From an uncultured Gammaproteobacteria bacterium (GTDB lineage: Bacteria; Pseudomonadota; Gammaproteobacteria; Pseudomonadales; Pseudohongiellaceae), in assembly GCA_913060695.1 (NCBI GenBank), contig CAJXUA010000006.1, positions 124,001 through 188,000 on the forward strand: DNA of 64,000 bases, in the 5' to 3' direction. The translations under genes were made by a program, and so were the position numbers. Below the pieces are notes generated by a model, which saw only the letters and a list, made by a program, of their open reading frames with translations, had not been told where the DNA came from and ran no database searches. Below, piece by piece: positions 17,601 through 24,926 of this stretch (positions are counted from its first letter, which is position 1; the number at the start of each line of letters is the position of its first letter).

Positions 17601-17734
17601 GCGAGGCGAGTTTGCTTGGCGTCTCCGGTAGGGTGCAGATCAGTGAGGGAGTGGTGCACATTATTGCCCACACGCTCGTCGATCTTAGTCACTGGCTCTC
17701 GGCCATGACCCTGCGTTCTCGCGATTTTCGCTAG
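14639..17734 (+). CDS. dnaE2: Error-prone DNA polymerase DnaE2
   Basis: C-family polymerase of 1031 residues that carries out SOS mutagenesis with ImuA and ImuB. It has a PHP domain (about 8-220, [13 protein letters not shown] and AITDE), a polymerase core with catalytic acids in [16 protein letters not shown], the GRGSAANS fingers motif, tandem helix-hairpin-helix region and an OB domain ([25 protein letters not shown]). Length and the OB motif fit DnaE2 rather than the replicative DnaE (about 1160). The start at 14639 is chosen because the LexA box covers the region just before it. No Shine-Dalgarno sequence is visible in the 14 bases between box and ATG. It converges on imuB, with 41 bases between the stops. 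Confidence 0.93.
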   Translation: [1031 protein letters not shown]

Positions 17735-17775
17735 TGCAGGATTGAGCAACACCATTGTGCCTCTGCGAAGCTTTC

Positions 17776-19239
17776 TTAGGCGAAGATACCGTGCAGAAAC
17801 CAGCCGCGGGCCTGGTGCTGACTCGAGGCTTGGCGTTCGTGAAAAATCCATAGGCGCATACCCTGCCGGTTGCGTGCAACATAATAGTCGCGCTGGATCT
17901 CCTGTGGGCTCCACCAGTGCGTCTCAATACGTTCTGGCCCACTAAGCAGGCGTAGGCTGCTGTAATAAAAAAGACGCCCAGCCTCCTGCCGTAGAGGGAT
18001 CGGCTTGGCCAGCAACCAACAAGGACGCTCCGCATCCTCATGCGCGCCACTAGGCGCCACAATCACCTTCGGCATACGCTCCCCGAAGGGGCGGTCTAGG
18101 CCTGCCTGCTCCGGACAATGCTCGTCTTGGCAGTGAATGCTGCGTACCGCCCGGTTGCCTAGCCGCGCCTGTAGTTGTTCTAGCAGAGGGAGTAAGTCGT
18201 TCAGATCGGCATTGGGCTCCTGTGGGCCGGGCACGCCGCTCAGTGTTGCGTTATGGCTGGAGAATGGCGCGAACTGCGTTACTCGCAGTTGCATGGCAAT
18301 GACTGGCGCAGGCAAAGCCACGGCATTGAGTCGTGTCTCCAAAAGTAACTGCAGATGGCCGTATGAGCGGCTCGGCTGGCGCAACATAATTTCGACTTCT
18401 GTGCGCCCTTGCTGCTCGTGCACTAAAGCCATGTGCAGATGCATCGTCGCGAGTTCGCGCTTGTGCAGGAACAGACATAAACGCTCCAATAATGTCTCGA
18501 CACCTGGCAATAGAGCCTGCTTGTTCTCAATGGCATAGGTGCACTCCAGGTCGCTGCAGAAAGTGGGCGCGCCGTGGTAGGCCTGCACTGGATTGGCAAC
18601 ATGCCCAAGGCTTTGCTCGAGTTGTTTTGTGAAGGCATGGCCGAAGCGCTGCGCTACGGCGTGAGATGGAAGGCGCCATATATCTCTTAGAATATAAAGC
18701 CCGCTATTATGGAATTGACGTTTCTTGCGCTCAGGTAAAGATAGCGTGTGCAGGGGCAGGCGCCCTAGTGCGGCACGCAGATTGTCTTTGCGATACACCA
18801 GTAGATTGCAGGCGGCTCTGGCCAACAACAAACTGGCAGCGGGAGTAGGGCTGACGGCCTCGTGAAAGTGGCGCGGCAACGTCCACGAATGCAGCAAGGG
18901 TTCGAGCAATGCGTGTAGGCGAGTGCGAATTTTCTCGATGCCGCCGAAGTAGCGCAGTGTGCTGCCCACCTCGAACAGGAAGCTGTCAGGCGCCTCAATG
19001 CTGACGGTGGCGCTTAGGCTGCCGAGGCTAGCGGCGATCTGCTCTAAACGCACCTGCTGTGAGCCGTCTATTGCTGGCTGCTGACTAAGCTGTGGCAGCC
19101 ATAGGGCGTACCACAGAGGTGTTGGCCGACGTGCCTTTGTGCTCGGCGTTAGACTTCTTACTGAGCCACGGGGCTTGTCAGTGCGCACGGCGCGTAGTGG
19201 ATGCAGGGCGAGGCTGCTTTGGAAGGGTTTGCTATTCAT
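17776..19239 (-). CDS. imuB: ImuB, Y-family-like polymerase subunit of the SOS mutasome
   Basis: Protein of 487 residues that in other bacteria links DnaE2 to the sliding clamp and lacks polymerase activity. The N-terminal Y-family-like part starts with LWYALWLPQLS, and the region SFLFEVGSTLRYFGG keeps the Y-family palm shape but not the full set of catalytic acids. A little-finger-like region and a C-terminal tail (about 390-487) follow. The usual clamp motif (Q-x-x-L-F type) is not obvious; the equivalent place reads HNATLSG. The ATG overlaps the end of imuA by 8 bases, indicating coupling. It converges with dnaE2, an unusual order, since imuA-imuB-dnaE2 is normally one operon. Confidence 0.88.
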   Translation of the reverse strand: MNSKPFQSSLALHPLRAVRTDKPRGSVRSLTPSTKARRPTPLWYALWLPQLSQQPAIDGSQQVRLEQIAASLGSLSATVSIEAPDSFLFEVGSTLRYFGGIEKIRTRLHALLEPLLHSWTLPRHFHEAVSPTPAASLLLARAACNLLVYRKDNLRAALGRLPLHTLSLPERKKRQFHNSGLYILRDIWRLPSHAVAQRFGHAFTKQLEQSLGHVANPVQAYHGAPTFCSDLECTYAIENKQALLPGVETLLERLCLFLHKRELATMHLHMALVHEQQGRTEVEIMLRQPSRSYGHLQLLLETRLNAVALPAPVIAMQLRVTQFAPFSSHNATLSGVPGPQEPNADLNDLLPLLEQLQARLGNRAVRSIHCQDEHCPEQAGLDRPFGERMPKVIVAPSGAHEDAERPCWLLAKPIPLRQEAGRLFYYSSLRLLSGPERIETHWWSPQEIQRDYYVARNRQGMRLWIFHERQASSQHQARGWFLHGIFA

Positions 19240-19885
19240 GGCAGTTCCAGGGCAGGCGAATGCGGTCGTGCCGATAACTGCCTCGGGCCTTTAGGACGGT
19301 GAGCGCCATCGCATCCTCCTCGGCCTGTGCGTGCAGGCGCAGGACTGAGGCGGAGTGACGAATGTTGCGATGGTGAAACAGAATGCCTAGGGTTTGCCCC
19401 GTCAGGGCGGCTAACTGTAAGCGCCGAATATGCTTGCCACTCAAGTGACCCGGCCAGGCGAGCACTACGGCGCAAGCCTTGTCCTGTAGCGCCTTCTCGA
19501 TCCCCCATAGGACCTCTGTGGCTGGAGGGGTGACGATGATCATGCGGGCGATGTCGACCCCCGCACTGGCCAGCGCAGGAGCATATGGGATGCAGGGCGG
19601 AGAGAACCACAGGGCGGACTTACCAGCCATGCTGATGCGGCGCAGTAAGGGCAGTACGAGTTGCAGCTCGCCGGTGCCCCACAGCGGCGTAATGATTTCG
19701 ACCAGGGCGTTCGCTGGCCAACCTCGCCAGGGTAGGCTGGCATCCAGTGCGGCAAAGCCTGTGGGTAGGCCTGGAAAGTGACCACTGGTCTTTGTTGTGG
19801 CGGCCAAATAGTGTTCGCTGCCACGCCAGAGATTAGGGCTGTCGAGGAGTGAGCGGAGGCGTTGGTTGAGGTCAAGAGTCGGCAT
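19232..19885 (-). CDS. imuA: ImuA, RecA-like accessory protein of the SOS mutasome
   Basis: Protein of 217 residues, first gene of the imuA-imuB unit. The order of motifs is that of ImuA/SulA-like proteins: LWRGSEH at the N-terminus, TGFAALDASLPWRGWP, ALVEIITPLWGTGELQLVLPLL and HIRRLQLAALTGQTLGILF. ImuA binds ImuB and RecA in systems studied elsewhere. A LexA box (19888-19907 on the plus strand) ends only 2 bases before the ATG, so induction by DNA damage is nearly certain and the transcript must have little or no leader. No later Met codon occurs before the conserved LWRG block, which supports this start. Confidence 0.9.
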   Translation of the reverse strand: MPTLDLNQRLRSLLDSPNLWRGSEHYLAATTKTSGHFPGLPTGFAALDASLPWRGWPANALVEIITPLWGTGELQLVLPLLRRISMAGKSALWFSPPCIPYAPALASAGVDIARMIIVTPPATEVLWGIEKALQDKACAVVLAWPGHLSGKHIRRLQLAALTGQTLGILFHHRNIRHSASVLRLHAQAEEDAMALTVLKARGSYRHDRIRLPWNCHE

Positions 19886-19887
19886 AA

Positions 19888-19907
19888 TACTGTATATATT
19901 AACAGTA
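19888..19907. promoter_or_regulatory. LexA (SOS) box of imuA-imuB
   Basis: TACTGTATATATTAACAGTA (plus strand) differs from the dnaE2 box by one base. It touches the imuA start region, with 2 bases between the box and ATG on the minus strand. Confidence 0.95.
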
Positions 19908-20124
19908 TCTGTAGCGTCAACAAGGCGGATTTTTCCTGCATCCCCTCAAGCAGTGTTCGAAACGAAAATGCGATATGTCTCTAACTTACGGAAACTAATT
20001 AGATTTCTCTAATCTGGGAGATTGTCACAAAGCAAATATTGGTATAGTCTTCATGACCTTAGGTGGATAAGCTGACTAGGCTTATTAAAAAACAAGCACA
20101 ATAGACTGGAACACCGAGTAATTG

Positions 20125-20217
20125 ATGAAAAATAAACCAGACATGCTAATGGTGGTAGTGGTGCTCTTCGCATTAGGAGTCTTAGTAAGTGGAGTAGCAC
20201 AAAGCGCATTGCTTTGA
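20125..20217 (+). CDS. Candidate 30-residue single-pass membrane protein
   Basis: This ORF is too short for the track. It begins MKNKPDMLMVVVVLF and ends ...VAQSALL, that is a short charged head followed by one hydrophobic helix of about 20 residues, the classic form of a bacterial small membrane protein. A possible promoter lies upstream (TTGTCA at 20022 and TATAGT at 20043, 15-base spacing). The ribosome binding site is weak (GAG about 8 bases before ATG). The 69-codon minus-strand ORF over the same place has no features of a gene. The region 19908-20272 holds nothing else I can support. Confidence 0.5.
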   Translation: MKNKPDMLMVVVVLFALGVLVSGVAQSALL

Positions 20218-20272
20218 ATCTGCACTCATAAGACTGCCCTACACCTACAAAGCGCATCAATTAGAATATCGA

Positions 20273-20863
20273 CTATGGTTGGTAGGTTGCCCAGTCACTC
20301 ACAATTTTATCCATCTGCACATCCCACGCCTGATTCTCTAGACTCTCAACACGCTGACACTCATGTGCTAGGCCGATCAACTTCGGGCTGCGCCTACCTG
20401 CGCGCGTGCGAAAGCTAAAGGTTCTGTCATAGAAACCCTTGCCCATTCCAAGGCGGCTACAAGCGCTATCGAAGCCCACTAAGGGTACGAAGGCGATATC
20501 TAGTGCCCGTGCATGCAATAAGGCGCCACGACGCAAGGCGGGCTGCCACATGCCCCAGCGATGCCGCAATAAGAGATCCCCTTGGCGATAACGCAGGAAT
20601 AACATGCGGTCGGGTCGAAAGGGATGAATCAAAGGCAGATAGCAGTGTTGGCCGCGAGCTTCGGCGGCAGCCAGTAGTAGGCTGGGATCGATTTCTCCAT
20701 CGCTGGCGAGATAGAACGCAATGCGCTTGGCTTTGCGGAAATAGAGTTGGCCGCTGATGCTGTGATACAGCTGCAGAGCCGCTTGAGCTTGCTGCGAGAG
20801 GGGGAGTTGGCGACGCGCTTGGCGAAGGGACTTGCGTAAGGACGAGCGAGACTGTGCATTCAT
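20273..20863 (-). CDS. fau: 5-formyltetrahydrofolate cyclo-ligase
   Basis: Enzyme of 196 residues that converts 5-formyl-THF to 5,10-methenyl-THF with ATP, removing an inhibitory folate. It has the basic N-terminal LRKSLRQARRQL, the substrate region LASDGEIDPSLLL and the nucleotide-binding signature FVPLVGFD....RLGMGKGFYDR. The ATG at 20863 is used, not 20956, because the longer form would include the end of the 6S RNA gene and the family starts at MNAQSRSSLRK. Position directly after ssrS is the standard gammaproteobacterial arrangement. Confidence 0.92.
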   Translation of the reverse strand: MNAQSRSSLRKSLRQARRQLPLSQQAQAALQLYHSISGQLYFRKAKRIAFYLASDGEIDPSLLLAAAEARGQHCYLPLIHPFRPDRMLFLRYRQGDLLLRHRWGMWQPALRRGALLHARALDIAFVPLVGFDSACSRLGMGKGFYDRTFSFRTRAGRRSPKLIGLAHECQRVESLENQAWDVQMDKIVSDWATYQP

Positions 20864-20885
20864 GGCATGGGATAGTCGGAAATTA

Positions 20886-21064
20886 GAAGTTACCCAGAGC
20901 ACCGCTATCAAAATAGTCCTGAACCCAAGGTTCAGGTGGTGCCTCCAGCGGTACATAAGGCTTTCCGTCTAGCGGACGTGCACAACAGCACCTGCAAGGA
21001 GACTCCGGGTTTACAGATATCGGCTCGAGAACACTTTCGATTGGCCAATGCCCGAGGTAACTCG
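20886..21064 (-). ncRNA. ssrS: 6S RNA
   Basis: Global regulator RNA that mimics an open promoter and binds sigma-70 RNA polymerase. On the minus strand the sequence has the CGAGCCGAUAU segment, the GGAAAGCCUU block and the GAACC-UU-GGGUUC hairpin seen in E. coli 6S RNA. The ends pair in a long closing stem (GUUACC near the 5' end with GGUAAC near the 3' end, then GGGCA with UGCUC), giving about 179 bases. A -10 element TATACT (21071-21076) fits the predicted 5' end. Neighbours zapA upstream and fau downstream are the conserved context. Ends are estimates to within a few bases. Confidence 0.9.
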
Positions 21065-21132
21065 TAAACGAGTATATAGCACTTAGTCGGGGCTATCGAG
21101 CGAGGGGTGGAAAGTTTTTTGTCTCAATAAGC

Positions 21133-21459
21133 TCAGGTTATTTCAATCTGACGATTGATCTGTAAGCTGCGATCGATCTTCTCTTCTAAGAACTTCAGCT
21201 TCTGCGCCGTGTCGTGGCGGCTCTCGTTGAGCATCTGGCTCTTACCCAGCATGTCGTGGGTAATATTGAGTGCGGCCATCACGGAAATCTTCTCGAGGCC
21301 ATGAATATTGCCACGGGATTTTATCTTGCGCATGTTCTCGTCGAGATAACGGGCAGACTTGAGCAGGGCTTCTTGTTCGGAGGGCGGGCAGCTGACTTGA
21401 TACTCTTTATCGAGGATCTTGACTACCACTGTACCGGGGGTGTTCTCATCTGAGTTCAT
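21133..21459 (-). CDS. zapA: Cell division protein ZapA
   Basis: Small cytoplasmic protein of 108 residues that binds and bundles FtsZ at the division ring. The N-terminal domain shows VVVKILDKEYQVSCP and ALLKSARYLDENM, followed by IHGLEKISVMAALNITHDML and a C-terminal coiled coil, the ZapA order. It precedes the 6S RNA gene. A TIGR02449-type gene lies upstream on the same strand, separated by 66 bases. Confidence 0.9.
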   Translation of the reverse strand: MNSDENTPGTVVVKILDKEYQVSCPPSEQEALLKSARYLDENMRKIKSRGNIHGLEKISVMAALNITHDMLGKSQMLNESRHDTAQKLKFLEEKIDRSLQINRQIEIT

Positions 21460-21525
21460 GCGTCATCTCTACATTCAGTCGAAACAATAGGGTGGGGTGT
21501 CTGCCACATAGGCGGACGGCGGCCC

Positions 21526-21741
21526 TTAGTTGGACTGGGACTGCTCCAAGGACTTGATGCGATTGAGCACTGTTTCAAGGCGGCTTTTAGCGAGTTTATT
21601 GTTCTCAAGCAGTTGCTGGCGTTCGGATAGCCAGTTATGCTCATTCGCTCTTAAAAGCTGATTTTCACGCTTCATCGTAGCGCAAAGCTCGATAAGCGCA
21701 TCAATCTTTTGATCCAGCGTGGTAAATTTTTCGTCTGTCAT
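21526..21741 (-). CDS. TIGR02449-type short coiled-coil protein
   Basis: Protein of about 71 residues, nearly all one amphipathic helix with heptads (LDQKIDALIELCATMKREN and LLENNKLAKSRLETVLNRIKSLEQ). It matches the small family that sits beside zapA in many gammaproteobacteria and may help division-ring assembly as ZapB does; this is inference. The ATG at 21741 is chosen because the family starts at MTDEKF; the track start at 21858 would extend into the pepP promoter region. It is divergent from pepP. Confidence 0.75.
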   Translation of the reverse strand: MTDEKFTTLDQKIDALIELCATMKRENQLLRANEHNWLSERQQLLENNKLAKSRLETVLNRIKSLEQSQSN

Positions 21742-21861
21742 TATGATGGTCGCCATATGCACTGACCCGAAGGCGAGATGCATAAACCCACTGGTAAATT
21801 TCCCGTTACTATAGAGGCGAGACCAAAGCCGGTCAATCGCCACTGAAGGAAATCTCATACG

Positions 21862-23196
21862 ATGACGACTCTATACGATGAAGCAGCGCGCAGGCGCAAA
21901 GAATTAATGCAGCAAATGGAGCCTAACAGCATCGCCCTGTTATGCGCGGCTCCCCTCACCACTCGTAGCAACGATACCGAATACCTCTATCGCCAGAATA
22001 GCGACTTCTACTACATGACGGGATTTGTCGAGCACGATGCCGTGCTGGCGTTGATTCCCGGGCGTAAGCAGGGTGAAGTAGTGCTGTTCTGCCAAGAGAA
22101 GGACAAAACCCGCGAGTTGTGGACTGGCATCTTGATGGGGCCGGAACAAGCGATCAAGCAATTGAAGATCGACGATGCTTTTCCAATTGGCGACATCGAC
22201 GATATTCTGCCAGGCCTTATAGAAGGCCGCGAGCGTGTCTACTCGTCTATGGGTAAAGATCAGCGCTTCGATCAGCGCGTCATGGACTGGGTGAAGGTCG
22301 TGCGTAGCAAGGCGCGTCAAGGCGCACAGCCGCCCGGCGAGTTCCTCGTGCTCGATCACCTTCTGAACGAGATGCGCCTCATCAAGAGCGCCATGGAAAT
22401 TAAACTCATGGAGAAAGCCGGCGCAATTTCCGCCGAAGCCCACAAGCGTGCTATGGCGATCTGTCGTCCAGGGCTAAACGAGTATCATCTAGAGGCCGAG
22501 ATCGTGCACGAGTTCGTGCGTTCCGGCAGTCGAGCTGCCGCTTACAATAATATTGTAGCGGCAGGAGAGAACGCGTGCATCTTGCACTATATCGAGAACA
22601 ATTCTCTCATTAAAGATGGTGACCTCATCCTGATCGACGCGGGCTGTGAGTACGAATATTACGCGGCCGATATTACGCGCACCTTCCCTGCTAACGGCAA
22701 GTTCAATAAAGAGCAGAAGGCGCTATACGAGATATGCCTAGATGCGCAGCTTGAAGCCATCAAGGCGGTTAAGCCGGGAGCATCGTGGGATGCACCGCAC
22801 AATGCTACGGTGCGAGTCATCACTGCGGGTCTGCTCAAGCTTGGTTTGCTAAAGGGCGAACTGAAGAAGCTGATCAAGAGCGAAGCCTATAAAGATTTTT
22901 ACATGCACCGTGCCGGGCATTGGCTTGGTATCGATGTGCATGATGTGGGCGACTACAAAATAGATGGCAAGTGGCGCCTTATGGAGCCTGGCATGGTCAC
23001 CACTATCGAACCTGGAATCTACGTGGCGCCGGACAATAAGAAGGTCGATAAGAAATGGCGTGGCATAGGCATTCGCATAGAAGACGATGTTTTGGTTACT
23101 CGTACTGGTCATCGAATCCTGAGCAATGGCGCTCCGAAGACGATTGCCGAGATCGAAAGCTTCATGGCCCAGGCCAACGCAAAGGCAGTGGCCTAG
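21862..23196 (+). CDS. pepP: Xaa-Pro aminopeptidase
   Basis: Metalloenzyme of 444 residues that removes N-terminal residues linked to proline. The N-terminal creatinase-like domain includes DFYYMTGF; the C-terminal pita-bread domain has the metal ligands in LIDAGCEYEYYAADITRTFP (two Asp), HRAGHWLGIDVHD (His), TTIEPGIY (Glu) and GIGIRIEDDV (Glu). AAGGAA lies about 11 bases before ATG. It is followed after 24 bases by ubiH, the usual gammaproteobacterial pair. The ygfB (UPF0149) gene often found just before pepP is absent here. Confidence 0.93.
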   Translation: MTTLYDEAARRRKELMQQMEPNSIALLCAAPLTTRSNDTEYLYRQNSDFYYMTGFVEHDAVLALIPGRKQGEVVLFCQEKDKTRELWTGILMGPEQAIKQLKIDDAFPIGDIDDILPGLIEGRERVYSSMGKDQRFDQRVMDWVKVVRSKARQGAQPPGEFLVLDHLLNEMRLIKSAMEIKLMEKAGAISAEAHKRAMAICRPGLNEYHLEAEIVHEFVRSGSRAAAYNNIVAAGENACILHYIENNSLIKDGDLILIDAGCEYEYYAADITRTFPANGKFNKEQKALYEICLDAQLEAIKAVKPGASWDAPHNATVRVITAGLLKLGLLKGELKKLIKSEAYKDFYMHRAGHWLGIDVHDVGDYKIDGKWRLMEPGMVTTIEPGIYVAPDNKKVDKKWRGIGIRIEDDVLVTRTGHRILSNGAPKTIAEIESFMAQANAKAVA

Positions 23197-23220
23197 TCGC
23201 AACAGACGGAGTAAGTCGTT

Positions 23221-24465
23221 TTGAGAGTAACGGAAGTTCAAGAGCATTATGACATTGTGCTAATAGGGGGCGGCTTAGTTGGAGCCAGTTTTGCCTGTGG
23301 CCTGGCTCATGCGTTGGCGGGACAAGGTGTGCGCATTCTAGTCACTGAAGCGATAGAGTCCTTGCAGGCATCGCCTAGTTTCGACGCACGCTCCACTGCG
23401 CTGTCCTATGGCAGTCGGCAGATCTATGACGAACTTGGTTTATGGAATGAGCTCTCCACTTATGCCACAGCGATCGAGAGGATTCATGTTTCCGATCGCG
23501 GGCATTTCGGCGCCGTACGTATCGATCGCGATGAGATGAATGTAGAAGCGCTCGGCTATGTCGTTGAGAATCGACACCTAGGGCTAGTGCTCAATGGGGC
23601 GCTCGAGCAGGCGCAGGAAATCGACTATCTATGTCCTGCGCGAATCAGCAACCTGACCCCCACTGCCGAGGGTTACACAGTACAGGTACTTGGACAGAAC
23701 GATAGCGTCAGCACTATCCATGCGGACCTCGTGGTCCTAGCTGATGGAGGCAAGTCTGCCCTTAGTCAGAGTCTCGGCATCACGAGCGCTGTGACTCGAT
23801 ACGAGCAAAGCGCCATCATCGCGAATGTCGCGTTCGCTGACTCCCACTGTGGTGTCGCCTATGAGCGTTTTACCGATAGTGGTCCAGTGGCGGTACTACC
23901 CCTGAGCACACTTGCGGGGGACAATCGTGGTGCGTTGATTTGGACTGTGGCCGCCCAAGAGGCCGCCGAGATAGTGGCGCTGCCCGAAGAAGAGTTCCTG
24001 AGTAGACTTCAAGAGCGCTTCGGACATCGACTTGGGATCTTCACGAAATGTGGAGCCCGTGGCACTTATCCACTTAGTTTAAGTGTGGCAAGGGAGCAGA
24101 TCCGCCCAGGCTTAGTGTTGCTAGGAAATGTCGCTCACAGTTTGCATCCGGTGGCCGGTCAGGGATTGAATCTAGCGCTGCGAGATGCACAGGCGTTGTC
24201 AGCAAGCTTGGCCAACGCACAACAGCAGCGGCAGCCACTGGGGTCTATGGCAGTCTTGCAGGAGTATGTGCGGCGTCAGAAGAGCGACCAAGAGGCCACC
24301 ATCGATTTCAGCCACTATATGACGCGGCTGTTCTCGACGAACCACCCTGCTTTGGTGTGGGCACGCAAATTCGGTCTCTTCTCGATCGACCTCATTCCCG
24401 TGTTTAAACGTGGCTTCGCAAGGCAAGCTATGGGGCTTGCTCAGCGCGCAATTCAGCGCGCCTAA
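23221..24465 (+). CDS. ubiH: UbiH, flavin hydroxylase of ubiquinone synthesis
   Basis: FAD-dependent monooxygenase of 414 residues; UbiH hydroxylates the ring of 2-octaprenyl-6-methoxyphenol. The Rossmann FAD motif is VLIGGGLVGASFA near the N-terminus, DARSTALSYGS is the family second motif, and GNVAHSLHPVAGQGLNLALRDA is the C-terminal FAD site. The start is a TTG with CGGAG about 8 bases upstream; no Met precedes the FAD motif, so the non-ATG start is sound. It follows pepP and is separated from ubiI by two minus-strand genes. Confidence 0.88.
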   Translation: MRVTEVQEHYDIVLIGGGLVGASFACGLAHALAGQGVRILVTEAIESLQASPSFDARSTALSYGSRQIYDELGLWNELSTYATAIERIHVSDRGHFGAVRIDRDEMNVEALGYVVENRHLGLVLNGALEQAQEIDYLCPARISNLTPTAEGYTVQVLGQNDSVSTIHADLVVLADGGKSALSQSLGITSAVTRYEQSAIIANVAFADSHCGVAYERFTDSGPVAVLPLSTLAGDNRGALIWTVAAQEAAEIVALPEEEFLSRLQERFGHRLGIFTKCGARGTYPLSLSVAREQIRPGLVLLGNVAHSLHPVAGQGLNLALRDAQALSASLANAQQQRQPLGSMAVLQEYVRRQKSDQEATIDFSHYMTRLFSTNHPALVWARKFGLFSIDLIPVFKRGFARQAMGLAQRAIQRA

Positions 24466-24474
24466 ATCCTCACT

Positions 24475-24897
24475 CTAAGATGGGTCGGTGCCGGCAAGTG
24501 CTTGGCGTATGGCCTCGATTCGTTTCCGATTGACGCCAAGATCGCTTTTTCCTAAACGCGAGGCCGAGCGCACATGGGTGCGACCCGCTTGTTCGTAAAA
24601 CTCGACGTCATCCACAAAACCCATTAGCCGTGTAGTGAATTCGGCATAGAGGTATTGGTCTTGCTCGCGAATGATCTGCGCGCCCGGCATTACTAGTACC
24701 TGTGCTCGCACTTGCGCTAGGCTGGCCTCTAGCGGCGCAATCTGATGACTCTCGCGCGCCTCGAAGCTCGAGACGCAATTAGGTGAATCCGGGCAAGTAC
24801 CAAGACGCCCATCTACGACACCAAGGCTAGCGGGGCGCTCGCCGGCGCAGCCAAGTAGAGTAAGTAGTGCCACCATCAATAGGCTCCATTTTTTCAT
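24475..24897 (-). CDS. DUF1499 lipoprotein
   Basis: Protein of 140 residues of the DUF1499 family, seen in CPDSPNCVSS near the start of the mature part and ...EFTTRLMGFVDDVEFY further on. The N-terminus is a lipoprotein signal (MKKWSLLMVALL, lipobox LLGC). The ATG at 24897 is preferred to 24951 because it starts the signal peptide and avoids overlap with the MaoC gene. Function unknown. It lies in the same direction as the MaoC-type gene, 29 bases after it, and may be co-transcribed. Confidence 0.8.
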   Translation of the reverse strand: MKKWSLLMVALLTLLGCAGERPASLGVVDGRLGTCPDSPNCVSSFEARESHQIAPLEASLAQVRAQVLVMPGAQIIREQDQYLYAEFTTRLMGFVDDVEFYEQAGRTHVRSASRLGKSDLGVNRKRIEAIRQALAGTDPS

Positions 24898-24926
24898 AGT
24901 AGAAACTCTCAAAGTATTAGCCAAAA

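Noticed and set aside
20051-20260. 69-codon minus-strand ORF in the gap before fau
   Set aside because: It has no ribosome binding site or recognisable pattern and lies over the better candidate 30-codon plus-strand ORF.
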